The position numbers and the translations under genes are program-made. The notes under the pieces were generated by a model, which saw only the letters and a program-made list of their open reading frames with translations, was not told the origin of the DNA and did not search any database. A stretch of DNA of 64,000 bases from Cognatishimia maritima (GTDB taxonomy: Bacteria; Pseudomonadota; Alphaproteobacteria; Rhodobacterales; Rhodobacteraceae), in the NCBI RefSeq assembly GCF_900129685.1, contig NZ_FQWM01000001.1, positions 434,001 through 498,000 of the forward strand, given 5' to 3'. The stretch's first letter is position 1. Each line of letters starts with the position of its first letter. Shown here in pieces: positions 26,531 through 34,206 of this stretch.

Positions 26531-27026
26531 AAGCAAAATCAATGAGCCCGGCCCAAAGGCCGCAGACACCGCGAAACCGGCTGCACCCGAAGCCAAAGCC
26601 CCGGCAGCCCCCAAGGGAGCAGACATGACATCCACCGCGCCAAAGGCGAAACCACCAGCCTCCGTGCTTTCCTCTGACCTGCACATTCAGGGCAACCTGA
26701 AAACATCAGGTGACATCCAAGTGGAAGGCAGCGTCGAAGGCGACATCCGCGCGCACCTGCTAACAATTGGCGAGACCGCCACCATCAAGGGCGAAGTGGT
26801 CGCCGATGACGTTGTGATCAATGGCCGCATCGTGGGTCGCGTGCGCGGACTGAAGGTTCGCCTGACATCGACCGCGCGGGTTGAGGGGGACATCATTCAC
26901 AAGACCATCGCCATTGAAAGCGGTGCACATTTTGAAGGCTCTGTTCAGCGTCAGGACGATCCTTTGGCGGGCAAAGCCAAAAACCCGGCGCCCGCTCCTG
27001 CCCCAGCAGCGGCTCAGAAAGTCTAA
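26520..27026 (+). CDS. Bactofilin
   Basis: A 168-residue polymer-forming cytoskeletal protein. Low-complexity Ala/Pro/Lys tails (1-45 and about 145-168) flank the conserved beta-helical core, with repeats such as IQGNLKTSGDIQVEGSVEGD and TIKGEVVADDVVINGRIVGR. The core length is usual for the family. It likely positions the M23 peptidase encoded just upstream; its start lies inside the end of that gene, in another frame, so translation is coupled. A terminator follows 29 bp later. Confidence 0.94.
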   Translation: MFSKSKINEPGPKAADTAKPAAPEAKAPAAPKGADMTSTAPKAKPPASVLSSDLHIQGNLKTSGDIQVEGSVEGDIRAHLLTIGETATIKGEVVADDVVINGRIVGRVRGLKVRLTSTARVEGDIIHKTIAIESGAHFEGSVQRQDDPLAGKAKNPAPAPAPAAAQKV

Positions 27027-27055
27027 GCTGATCGCGACATCGCGACTTTGAAAGA

Positions 27056-27078
27056 GGCACCCACGCGGTGCCTTTTTT
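27056..27078 (+). terminator. Terminator of the M23-bactofilin operon
   Basis: GGCACC-CACGC-GGTGCC followed by six T, located 29 bp after the bactofilin stop. Confidence 0.88.
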
Positions 27079-27121
27079 GTGCCTGCCTTTTGTTTAAACA
27101 GATTGTCCCGGTGATTTCCCA

Positions 27122-27997
27122 ATGACCACACAAAGCAGCAACGCGAACCTCACAGGAAGCCTTTGGATGGTGGCCGCGATGCTGGGCTTTGCAATCGAAG
27201 ACAGTTTCTTCAAGGCCAGCACCGCGACGCTGCCGATCAGTCAAGCCATCGTTCTTATGGGCGGCATTGGCGCGCTGATCTTCTCGCTCTTGGCAAGACG
27301 CACAGATCAATCGCTGTTTGTGCCTGAAATCACCTCGCGCCCCATGTTGATCCGCGCGGTTTTCGAAATCACCGGGCGCCTTTTCTTCTTTCTGGCGATT
27401 GCACTTGCGCCGCTGTCTTCCGCCACGGTCATCCTGCAAGCCACTCCGATTGTCGTTGTCGCAGGGGCGGCGCTGTTTCTGGGCGACAAGGTCGGTTGGC
27501 GGCGATGGGCCGCCATCGCCTTGGGACTGACCGGCGTTCTAATTGTGCTGAACCCAAGCGGGCAAAGTTTCACTTGGTATTCGGGATTTGCCGTCCTTGG
27601 CATGTTGGGCTTTGCCGGGCGCGACCTTGCCAGCCGCGCGGCTCCCGCCACTTTGACCACAAGCGTCCTTGGGTTTTACGGCTTCCTCGCCATTATTGTC
27701 GCCGGGCTGTTCTACCGTGTCTGGAGCGGCGTCCCCTTCGAAACCGTCACTTTCGAAAACGGCAGCCAAATTGCTTTGGCCGCTGTTTTTGGGGTCTTTG
27801 GCTACTCATCTTTGATGAAGGCCATGCGCACCGGCGAAATATCCGCCGTCGCGCCGTTTCGTTATTCTCGCCTATTGATTGGCCTCGCCATCGGTGTGTT
27901 GTGGTTCGGCGAAGACCTGACGCTCCGCATGCTGACCGGCAGTGCAATCATCATTCTGGCGGGCTTGTTCCTGTTGTGGCGTGGCCGGTCAAAATAG
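27122..27997 (+). CDS. DMT superfamily permease (EamA)
   Basis: A 291-residue inner-membrane protein with ten predicted helices arranged as two EamA repeats. The first repeat ends around LSSATVILQATPIVVVAGAALFLGDKVGWRRWAAIALGLTGVLIV, and the second ends with FGEDLTLRMLTGSAIIILAGLFLLWRG. The acidic residue and Gly patterns are typical of the drug/metabolite transporter group. The exported substrate is unknown. It converges on the methyltransferase gene with only 10 bp between the stops. Confidence 0.9.
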   Translation: MTTQSSNANLTGSLWMVAAMLGFAIEDSFFKASTATLPISQAIVLMGGIGALIFSLLARRTDQSLFVPEITSRPMLIRAVFEITGRLFFFLAIALAPLSSATVILQATPIVVVAGAALFLGDKVGWRRWAAIALGLTGVLIVLNPSGQSFTWYSGFAVLGMLGFAGRDLASRAAPATLTTSVLGFYGFLAIIVAGLFYRVWSGVPFETVTFENGSQIALAAVFGVFGYSSLMKAMRTGEISAVAPFRYSRLLIGLAIGVLWFGEDLTLRMLTGSAIIILAGLFLLWRGRSK

Positions 27998-28007
27998 CCA
28001 CGCCGGA

Positions 28008-28640
28008 TTACCCAACCCGGCGCGCAATCGCAAAAAGGCTGGGCGTTCCGTCTGGCACCCACCGGTGTTCAATCTCAAACCCATGCGCTTTCATCAGGTC
28101 AAGCAGGTCCGCCGCTTTGAACATCCGCAGCTTCGGCAAAATCCCAATCGCGCTGAGGGGTGGCAGAAAAAACCTCTCTAGCCCCTGGCCGTCGCCAAGA
28201 CAGACGGTTGACGTAAAAAACAATCCGCTAGGTTTGAGCGACCGATGCACCTTGTCCAAAACAGCCTCTGCATCATTGACCAGATGCAAGATCGACATGC
28301 CCAGTATGGCGTCATAGCCCTGCCCTGCGACCGGCACTGGCCAATCTTCGAAAGAGGACACTTCGAAACTGACATTGTCCGCCGGCTTGTCCCAAAGTTT
28401 CTCGCGGGCGATGGCAATCATTTCGGTTGAAAAATCGATTGCGTCGATTTGCGCAACACGCGGGGCGTGGATCAATGCTGTGGTTCCCGTACCGCAGCCA
28501 AATTCCAGCACCCTATCGGTGGGCTTCAAGTAGTCGGCGGTTTTGTCGAGTTTGACCTGATAGGCATCCGGATTGCCCACCGGGCTTTTGGCATAGCGAC
28601 GGGCCATTTTATTCCAGAAAAACGTTGGACGTAGCAGCAT
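28008..28640 (-). CDS. Class I SAM-dependent methyltransferase
   Basis: A 210-residue methyltransferase. Motif I is canonical, VLEFGCGTGTTALIHAP (about 44-60); the acidic ribose-binding residue is in IDAIDFSTEMI; and YDAILGMSILHLV marks motif IV. The opening FWNKMARRYAKSPVGNPDAYQ is typical of UbiE-like small-molecule methyltransferases. AAAGGAGG five bases before ATG is a strong ribosome site. It follows the XRE gene after 27 bp and may belong to that operon. The substrate is unknown. Confidence 0.88.
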   Translation of the reverse strand: MLLRPTFFWNKMARRYAKSPVGNPDAYQVKLDKTADYLKPTDRVLEFGCGTGTTALIHAPRVAQIDAIDFSTEMIAIAREKLWDKPADNVSFEVSSFEDWPVPVAGQGYDAILGMSILHLVNDAEAVLDKVHRSLKPSGLFFTSTVCLGDGQGLERFFLPPLSAIGILPKLRMFKAADLLDLMKAHGFEIEHRWVPDGTPSLFAIARRVG

Positions 28641-28667
28641 GGCTGCCTCCTTTAAGACTGTGTTGTG

Positions 28668-28892
28668 TTATTGTGCGTCGATGATGTCAAAAACCTCTTC
28701 CAGAGGCTTTTCAAAGACTCGCGAAATCAGGATTGCGAGCTCTAGCGTGGGTGAATATTTCGCGTTCTCAATTGCAACGATGGTCTGGCGCGTGACGCCC
28801 ACCTGTTCTGCCAACTCCTTTTGCGTCATTTCATCGGCATCAAATCGCAGACGGCGAATATTGTTTGTGATTTTCAGTTTGGTTTTGCCCAC
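28668..28892 (-). CDS. Small XRE-family regulator (YozG-like)
   Basis: A 74-residue protein that is nearly all helix-turn-helix: TQKELAEQVGVTRQTIVAIE (about 23-42) is the recognition unit and SPTLELAILISRVFEKPLEEVF the usual C-terminal part. It starts at GTG 28892, three bases after the stop of the preceding membrane-protein gene. Such XRE/membrane-protein pairs are common; the regulator usually represses its own operon. An inverted repeat upstream of the pair is a candidate operator. Confidence 0.9.
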   Translation of the reverse strand: MGKTKLKITNNIRRLRFDADEMTQKELAEQVGVTRQTIVAIENAKYSPTLELAILISRVFEKPLEEVFDIIDAQ

Positions 28893-28895
28893 GGA

Positions 28896-29345
28896 TCAAT
28901 ACCCCCGGCGATAGCTGGCAAAACGCACGAGGTCAGAACCAAGCGCCCCGGCGGCCATGCCGAAATACATGATGTTCAGACCGACCAGTGCCGAATAATC
29001 CATCGCCAATGCAACAATCCCACTGACAAACCCAATGCCAGCCCCGGCGATGACTGCAAAGCTGCCACGACGTTCAAAATGCTTGTCGCGCTCATCAACA
29101 ACAAAGCTGGGTTTTTGCTGGCCTGTCGCAACAGCAAAGAAGATATTGAACAGGATCGTACCTGCGATGGTTGCTGCAATGGAAAGGGGGATCACCCAGA
29201 CCACCATTCGCGCCCAGACATTCACTGCGTCAGGGCCATCAAACGCGCCAGCCGCCTGCATCGTGATCAATCGAGAGATCACATAGGTCAGCATCGTAAG
29301 GTTCACCACGATCGATACAATGGTGTTGCGGTCTTGGAATGTCAT
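28896..29345 (-). CDS. Hypothetical membrane protein paired with the XRE regulator
   Basis: A 149-residue protein with four predicted membrane helices (about residues 10-30, 45-68, 95-120 and 122-140). A polar loop carries FVVDERDKHFERRGSF, the pattern DERDxxxxRR seen in DUF2178-type membrane partners of small XRE regulators. The start ATG 29345 has AGGAG eight bases upstream; the frame extends upstream without another good ribosome site. It is the first gene of a likely three-gene unit with the regulator and methyltransferase. Function unknown. Confidence 0.82.
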   Translation of the reverse strand: MTFQDRNTIVSIVVNLTMLTYVISRLITMQAAGAFDGPDAVNVWARMVVWVIPLSIAATIAGTILFNIFFAVATGQQKPSFVVDERDKHFERRGSFAVIAGAGIGFVSGIVALAMDYSALVGLNIMYFGMAAGALGSDLVRFASYRRGY

Positions 29346-29430
29346 CTTCGGATCTCCTATTCGTTCCAGACCTTTTTTGAGGCCTTCGTAGTCTAGTATT
29401 TCTAACTTAGTGTCCGAAATACAATACACC

Positions 29431-29450
29431 ATGTAAAGTATTTTTTACAT
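29431..29450. promoter_or_regulatory. Inverted repeat upstream of the membrane/XRE pair
   Basis: ATGTAAA-GTATTT-TTTACAT is a perfect 7-bp inverted repeat. It lies 86 bp upstream of the membrane-protein start, within an AT-rich 216-bp divergent gap that otherwise shows nothing I can name. The TTTACA arm can also serve as a -35 element. Binding by the XRE regulator is inferred. Confidence 0.5.
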
Positions 29451-29561
29451 ATCAAACGTTTTCAAAGGCTTAGAGCCCAACAAAGTAGCCGAGAGGCACG
29501 CGGAACATGCAATCAGGCCAGTGTCAGCCTATGATCCGAGTCGGTTTTGGGAGGGAAAGTT

Positions 29562-29954
29562 ATGCTAAATGGGTCTTGCCACTGCGGGACATTGCGTTGG
29601 TACTATGCGGCCGCACCAGAAGCCGCGACGGCCTGCAACTGCACGATCTGTCGCCGCTATGGGGCGCTTTGGATCTACGGTTTTGATGGCAAAGAGGTGA
29701 CCACAGAGGGCGACAGCGCCGCCTATATTCGCGGCAACCATATCGCCTTTCACTTCTGTCCCAACTGTGGCTGCGCCTGCTTTATGCAGGGCCTGCGCAA
29801 AGAACCCGATGGCAGCCGACGCATGGCCGTCAATCTGCGCATGGCTGGCGACCCAGACGCTGTGCAATCCATCCCACTGCGCGGCTTTGATGGCCTTAAT
29901 CGCTTTGAACCACTTCCTGACGAAGGTCGCTGTGTTGCGGACATTTGGGCCTAG
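29562..29954 (+). CDS. GFA family protein (CENP-V/GFA zinc fold)
   Basis: A 130-residue protein of the glutathione-dependent formaldehyde-activating enzyme family fold. Zinc ligands are visible as GSCHCGTLRW near 4-13, CNCTICRRYGALW near 26-38 and FHFCPNCGCACFMQ near 64-77. The family name is historical; most members have no proven formaldehyde activity, so the function is open. The ATG at 29562 has GGGAGG seven bases upstream; a TTG at 29547 is rejected. Confidence 0.9.
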   Translation: MLNGSCHCGTLRWYYAAAPEAATACNCTICRRYGALWIYGFDGKEVTTEGDSAAYIRGNHIAFHFCPNCGCACFMQGLRKEPDGSRRMAVNLRMAGDPDAVQSIPLRGFDGLNRFEPLPDEGRCVADIWA

Positions 29955-30038
29955 CGCACTTTCAGTAGCCACTTGAAGCTTTCGGAATTGAAATGTTTGC
30001 GCTATCAGGTTTTCCAAACTTGGCTCTCAGGCGCGAGA

Positions 30039-30548
30039 ATGCAGTACAAAACTATTATTGTCATGGGCGTTAGTGGCGTCGGAAAAACCTCTGTCGCGCG
30101 CGGGCTCGCGGCAAAACTCGACGGCGTCTACTTGGAGGCCGACGATTTGCACCCTCCCGCCAACGTTGCCGCCATGTCGCAAGGCAAACCGTTAACCGAC
30201 GAAATGCGCGCGCCATGGCTGAAAGCGGTCGCGACGGCTATCGCAGCTCAAAAAGCAACGACACCCGAACAACCCGCCGTCACGGCCTGCTCCGCACTAA
30301 AGCGAAATTACCGCGATGTCATCCGCGGCGCTCTGCCCGACGCAGTATTCGTGCATCTGATTGGAGACAAAGACCTGATTGCGCAACGCATGGTCGCTCG
30401 AACCAATCATTTCATGCCAGTGACGCTGCTTCAATCGCAGCTCTCAATCCTAGAACCGCTTGCGCAGGATGAAGCACATTTTTGCGTGGACGTCGCAGGA
30501 TCACATGCAGAGGTTTTGGACGCTGCCGTTGCTTCGCTGACGTCGTAG
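30039..30548 (+). CDS. gntK: Gluconokinase
   Basis: It phosphorylates gluconate to 6-phosphogluconate with ATP for the pentose phosphate or Entner-Doudoroff route. The 169-residue length is right for the small GntK family. The P-loop is VMGVSGVGKTSVARGLA near 8-24, DDLHPPANVAAMSQGKPLTDEMRAPWL is the gluconate-binding region, and CSALKRNYRDVIRG is also family-typical. The start is set at ATG 30039 in front of the nucleotide loop. No gluconate transporter lies nearby. Confidence 0.93.
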   Translation: MQYKTIIVMGVSGVGKTSVARGLAAKLDGVYLEADDLHPPANVAAMSQGKPLTDEMRAPWLKAVATAIAAQKATTPEQPAVTACSALKRNYRDVIRGALPDAVFVHLIGDKDLIAQRMVARTNHFMPVTLLQSQLSILEPLAQDEAHFCVDVAGSHAEVLDAAVASLTS

Positions 30549-30580
30549 AGGCTTGTCCGGGCAGTGCTATGACTCGCCCT

Positions 30581-31549
30581 TCAGCCACCCAGCATCCATT
30601 CTCCGTTGGGCCAAAAGGCGTGATAGGCAAAGGCGAACATCACGTCATGCGCCACGTCGCGCCCTGCGCTGTCCTTGACGCGGATCGACCCAACATCTTT
30701 GCCCTGCCCGATCCGGCCCGTATCCAGCGCAGATGCTTGCCCTTCGACCCAAGAGATTTGCACCCCGGCTTCTTCAATGACCGGCGTTTCGCGCAATCGG
30801 CTTAGCGGCCATGCCCGGTCGCCGACGCGCACCACACGTTCCAGCGGGCCTATGTCATGGGGCGGCATTTCACCGTTGTACAGGAACGGCTTGCGCGAGC
30901 TGTCATAGCCGCGATAGGGATTTAGACCATAGCTGCGGTTATAACCCGGTTCATCCATCACCAGCCCATCTGGGTTGCGCGTGGAAAACTGCTCCCAGCT
31001 TTCCATCCATGTCGGCAGAGTTGTCAGTTCGACGCCATTCATTTGCCCAACGATGCCCTGCCCGATGGCCTGCTGCCACCAGCTTTGGGTTTCGCGGTCA
31101 TACATCACCATGTCGGAATTGCGCAGCTTGCCGGAAACCCCAAAGGTCAAAACCCCCGCAGGTGTGCGTCGATCAAAGGTGATGCCGGAATTGCAAAGCG
31201 GACAAAAGGTGACCGCGACCGGAACGCCACCAACGGTGTCATTCACAATCTCATGCCAGGTCAGGTAGCGGATCGGATAGGCGCGCGGCTTCGCGCCTTC
31301 CAATTCGACGGTGATCACAGGCTCTAGTGGGTCAATGCGGCTTTCTTCGGCGACCGAGATAAAGCTCGGGTCGCTCAGCGCTGGGATGCCATCTTTGGGC
31401 GGTCCGCCTGACAGGATTTCAGACCATGCAACACTGGTGTTGGTAAAGTCGGTGTCAGGCCATTCCCGCTCCCATCGGGAGGGATTGGCAGATGCTGCGC
31501 TCATAGCCAACGTCAGACCCGCAGCGACTAGTAAGGTTCGAAAACTCAT
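30581..31549 (-). CDS. DUF3179 family secreted protein
   Basis: A 322-residue protein with a signal peptide (SFRTLLVAAGLTLAMSAASA, cleavage near residue 21). The rest matches DUF3179: YLTWHEIVNDTVGGVPVAVTFCPLCNSGITFDRR near 98-131 holds the CPLC pair seen in the family, and SWWQQAIGQGIVG follows. The function is unknown, although the paired cysteines suggest metal or redox work in the periplasm. A second DUF3179 protein is at 60.1 kb. It is convergent with gntK and downstream of two cyclophilin genes on the same strand. Confidence 0.88.
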   Translation of the reverse strand: MSFRTLLVAAGLTLAMSAASANPSRWEREWPDTDFTNTSVAWSEILSGGPPKDGIPALSDPSFISVAEESRIDPLEPVITVELEGAKPRAYPIRYLTWHEIVNDTVGGVPVAVTFCPLCNSGITFDRRTPAGVLTFGVSGKLRNSDMVMYDRETQSWWQQAIGQGIVGQMNGVELTTLPTWMESWEQFSTRNPDGLVMDEPGYNRSYGLNPYRGYDSSRKPFLYNGEMPPHDIGPLERVVRVGDRAWPLSRLRETPVIEEAGVQISWVEGQASALDTGRIGQGKDVGSIRVKDSAGRDVAHDVMFAFAYHAFWPNGEWMLGG

Positions 31550-31587
31550 ATGCGCGCTCCAGTTTGATACTGGAAAGTCTGCGCATA

Positions 31588-31612
31588 TGTGGGGCCAAAT
31601 GATAGCCCCACA
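31588..31612 (-). terminator. Stem-loop after the secreted cyclophilin gene
   Basis: TGTGGGGC (31588-31595) and GCCCCACA (31605-31612) form an 8-bp perfect stem in the 83-bp gap between the cyclophilin stop and the DUF3179 start. There is no U tract, so it may be a weak terminator or a leader structure. Confidence 0.45.
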
Positions 31613-31632
31613 CACGGGCTTGTGAGCAGAAA

Positions 31633-32181
31633 TTACTCTGTCACGGCAACCTTTGTCATCACATCGGGGCGACCTGTGACGGCTCCAGACCGAGGGTGGC
31701 CACGTTTGATCATGTCCAGCACATCCAAGCCTTCGGTCACACGCCCGACAACGGTGTATTGCCCGTTCAGGAAGTGGCCCGGCTCAAACATGATAAAGAA
31801 CTGGCTGTTCGCGGAATCCGGGTTCTGGCTGCGCGCCATACCAACAACGCCGCGCTCATAGGGCACATCAGAGAATTCGGCAGGCAGGTCTGGGAATGCA
31901 GAGCCACCAGTACCCGCGCGCCGCATGTCGCTGCCCATGGTGCCAAATTCCACATCGCCGGTCTGCGCCATAAAGCCGTCAATCACGCGGTGAAAGACAA
32001 CGTTGTCGTATTTTCCCTGTTCGGCCAGCGTCGTGATACGTTCCACGTGTTGTGGAGCGACATCCTCCAGCAGGTCAATCTTGATCACGCCGTTGGCTTC
32101 GCCTTCCACCGTGATCTCAATCCCTGCCGCAAACGCTGGACCAGATGCCAGCGCAGCGATGATGGCAAGCTTACGCAACAT
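31633..32181 (-). CDS. Secreted cyclophilin-type peptidyl-prolyl isomerase
   Basis: A 182-residue cyclophilin with a signal peptide (LRKLAIIAALASGPAFAA, cleavage near 19), so it should work in the periplasm. The active-site signature is VVFHRVIDGFMAQTGDVEFG, with ARSQNPDSANSQFFIMF following. Its start lies 11 bp inside the end of the neighbouring cytosolic cyclophilin gene, so both are translated together. The pair looks like a tandem duplication with one copy gaining an export signal. Confidence 0.94.
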   Translation of the reverse strand: MLRKLAIIAALASGPAFAAGIEITVEGEANGVIKIDLLEDVAPQHVERITTLAEQGKYDNVVFHRVIDGFMAQTGDVEFGTMGSDMRRAGTGGSAFPDLPAEFSDVPYERGVVGMARSQNPDSANSQFFIMFEPGHFLNGQYTVVGRVTEGLDVLDMIKRGHPRSGAVTGRPDVMTKVAVTE

Positions 32182-32680
32182 CGGCTGCCACCTTGACGGA
32201 AATCATGCGGTCCGGGTTCGCTGGCGGCTCACCACGGGTGATCGCGTCAACATGTTCCATGCCAGAAATCACACGGCCATAAACGGTGTACTGACCGTTC
32301 AGGAAGTGGTTGTCTTTGAAGTTGATAAAGAACTGGCTGTTTGCGGAATCAGGCATCTGAGAGCGCGCCGCGCCCAATGTGCCGCGATCATGTGGCAGGC
32401 TGGAAAATTCCGCCTTCAGGTTCGGCAGATCAGAGCCACCGGTGCCCGCTGCGCGGATGTTAAAATCATTTTCCATGTTGCCGTTGGCCACATCGCCAGT
32501 CTGCGCCATGAAGCCGTCAATTACGCGGTGGAAGCAGACGTTGTCATACTGCCCAGAACGCGCCAGTTCTTTCATGCGCTCGGCATGGCCCGGAGCGACT
32601 TCTGGCAGCAGTTCAATCACAACGGTGCCGTCTTTCAGTTCCATCAGGATTGTGTTTTCGGGGTCTTTGATGTCGGCCAT
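32171..32680 (-). CDS. ppiB: Cytosolic cyclophilin-type peptidyl-prolyl isomerase
   Basis: A 169-residue cyclophilin without a signal peptide, catalysing proline isomerisation in the cytosol. The family signature VCFHRVIDGFMAQTGDVANG (about 47-66) includes the catalytic Arg; the second block AARSQMPDSANSQFFINF is intact. GGAGCGCC precedes the ATG. It is the first gene of the cyclophilin pair and is divergent from pgk. Confidence 0.95.
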   Translation of the reverse strand: MADIKDPENTILMELKDGTVVIELLPEVAPGHAERMKELARSGQYDNVCFHRVIDGFMAQTGDVANGNMENDFNIRAAGTGGSDLPNLKAEFSSLPHDRGTLGAARSQMPDSANSQFFINFKDNHFLNGQYTVYGRVISGMEHVDAITRGEPPANPDRMISVKVAADVA

Positions 32681-32746
32681 CTGGCGCTCCTATTGACTAA
32701 TTTGGGGGCAAAGTAGTCATCAAATGCAGGAATGCCAAGGCTGCCA

Positions 32747-32774
32747 TTGACCTAGGCCCCTCATACGTTATGCA
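32747..32774 (+). promoter_or_regulatory. Putative pgk promoter
   Basis: TTGACC at 32747-32752 and TATGCA at 32769-32774 with a 16-bp spacer, 34 bp before the pgk start codon. The -10 element is a weak match. Confidence 0.45.
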
Positions 32775-32807
32775 GCTAGGGAAAGACGACCCTGAGGAGG
32801 CCCCGAA

Positions 32808-33989
32808 ATGGCTTGGAAAACCCTGGACGACATGGATCTGAACGGCAAACGTGTGCTGACCCGTGTGGACATCAACGTGCCGATGGAAGACGGCAAAGTC
32901 ACCGACGCAACCCGGATTGAACGGATTGTCCCCACCATCAAAGACATCCTTGCCAAAGGCGGTTCCCCGATCCTGCTGGCGCACTTCGGGCGGCCAAAAG
33001 GGAAACATGTGCCAGAGATGTCTTTGGCGCCATTGGTGCCTGCGCTGTCAGAGGCTTTTGGCACCGAGGTCACCTTTATCGAACGCCCAAGCCATGACGA
33101 GATTTTTGCACTGCCGTCTGACGCAGTGGTGCTGATTGAAAACACCCGTTTCAGTGCGATGGAAGAAGCCAATGATCCGCAGATGGCGGGCTTCTTGTCC
33201 ACGTTGGGTGATGTTTACTGCAATGACGCCTTCTCTGCTGCCCACCGCGCGCATGCCTCGACCGAAGGGGTTGCCCGGCTGATGCCAAATTGCGCCGGTC
33301 GTTTGATGCAGGCGGAATTGTCGGCGCTGGAAAGCGCGCTGTCGAAACCAGAGCGCCCTGTTGTGGCCGTGGTTGGCGGTGCGAAGGTGTCGACCAAGCT
33401 CGACCTTCTGGGCAATCTCGTTGCCAAGGTCGATTATCTGGTTATCGGCGGCGGCATGGCGAACACGTTCCTTGCGGCGCAGGGGATTTCCGTCGGCAAA
33501 TCGCTGTGCGAACACGATCTGGCAGACACCGCGCGGGACATCATGGAGAAAGCCAAGGCCGCAGGTTGTGAAATCGTGCTGCCCGCCGATCTGGTGGTGG
33601 CGCGTGAATTCAAAGCCGGTGCCGCTAATGAAGTGGTCGCCATGGACGCCTGCCCCGAGGACGCCATGATCTTGGACGCAGGCCCTGCGTCGGTCGCGCG
33701 CATTGCAGAGATTTTCGAAAGCGCCAAAACCCTGATCTGGAACGGCCCGCTGGGTGCGTTTGAGATCGAACCGTTCAATGCGGCCACCGACGCAGCAGCG
33801 GCGAAGGCAGCGGAACTTTCCAAGGCTGGCAAACTGATCTCTGTCGCAGGCGGTGGTGACACGGTCGCGGCGCTGAATGGTGCGGGCGCGGCAGACTCGT
33901 TCACCTATATCTCTACGGCAGGCGGTGCATTTCTGGAATGGATGGAAGGCAAGACGCTTCCCGGTGTGGCAGCCCTGGAAGACGATTAA
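32808..33989 (+). CDS. pgk: Phosphoglycerate kinase
   Basis: It interconverts 1,3-bisphosphoglycerate and 3-phosphoglycerate in glycolysis and gluconeogenesis. The 393-residue length is normal. N-terminal signature [17 protein letters not shown] (18-34), substrate-binding [11 protein letters not shown], hinge region [18 protein letters not shown] and C-terminal [16 protein letters not shown] are all present. TGAGGAGG precedes the ATG. It has its own terminator before the aldolase gene. Confidence 0.98.
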   Translation: MAWKTLDDMDLNGKRVLTRVDINVPMEDGKVTDATRIERIVPTIKDILAKGGSPILLAHFGRPKGKHVPEMSLAPLVPALSEAFGTEVTFIERPSHDEIFALPSDAVVLIENTRFSAMEEANDPQMAGFLSTLGDVYCNDAFSAAHRAHASTEGVARLMPNCAGRLMQAELSALESALSKPERPVVAVVGGAKVSTKLDLLGNLVAKVDYLVIGGGMANTFLAAQGISVGKSLCEHDLADTARDIMEKAKAAGCEIVLPADLVVAREFKAGAANEVVAMDACPEDAMILDAGPASVARIAEIFESAKTLIWNGPLGAFEIEPFNAATDAAAAKAAELSKAGKLISVAGGGDTVAALNGAGAADSFTYISTAGGAFLEWMEGKTLPGVAALEDD

Positions 33990-34020
33990 TAGGTCGCTGA
34001 ATTTTCCAGCAAACGAACAT

Positions 34021-34052
34021 GGAAAAGAGCAGGTCAAAGCCTGCTCTTTTCC
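34021..34052 (+). terminator. Terminator of pgk
   Basis: GGAAAAGAGCAGG and CCTGCTCTTTTCC form a 13-bp perfect stem with a 6-base loop, 31 bp after the pgk stop. Confidence 0.88.
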
Positions 34053-34106
34053 CGTTCGAGGTAAATCAATTTGAGCAACGACCAAAACCTTGCCCAAAAC
34101 CGAAAT

Positions 34107-34120
34107 TGTTAGCGTTACCG
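34107..34120. promoter_or_regulatory. LacI-type operator-like sequence upstream of the aldolase gene
   Basis: TGTTAGCGTTACCG is an imperfect palindrome around a central CG, the layout of LacI-family sites. It recalls the TGTTA-centred motif I remember for the carbon-metabolism regulator CceR in Rhodobacter. Several positions do not match, so the call is tentative. Confidence 0.3.
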
Positions 34121-34206
34121 ACGTTGCAATACCATTGCGCTCTCGCATAGAAGCGTCACAAAGCCCCCATCCGGCAGAACTTCCTTATTTTCAAGGCGGA
34201 ACATAT

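Noticed and set aside
33048-34148. 366-codon minus-strand frame over pgk
   Set aside because: Antisense to pgk, no recognisable domain, and it spans the pgk terminator.
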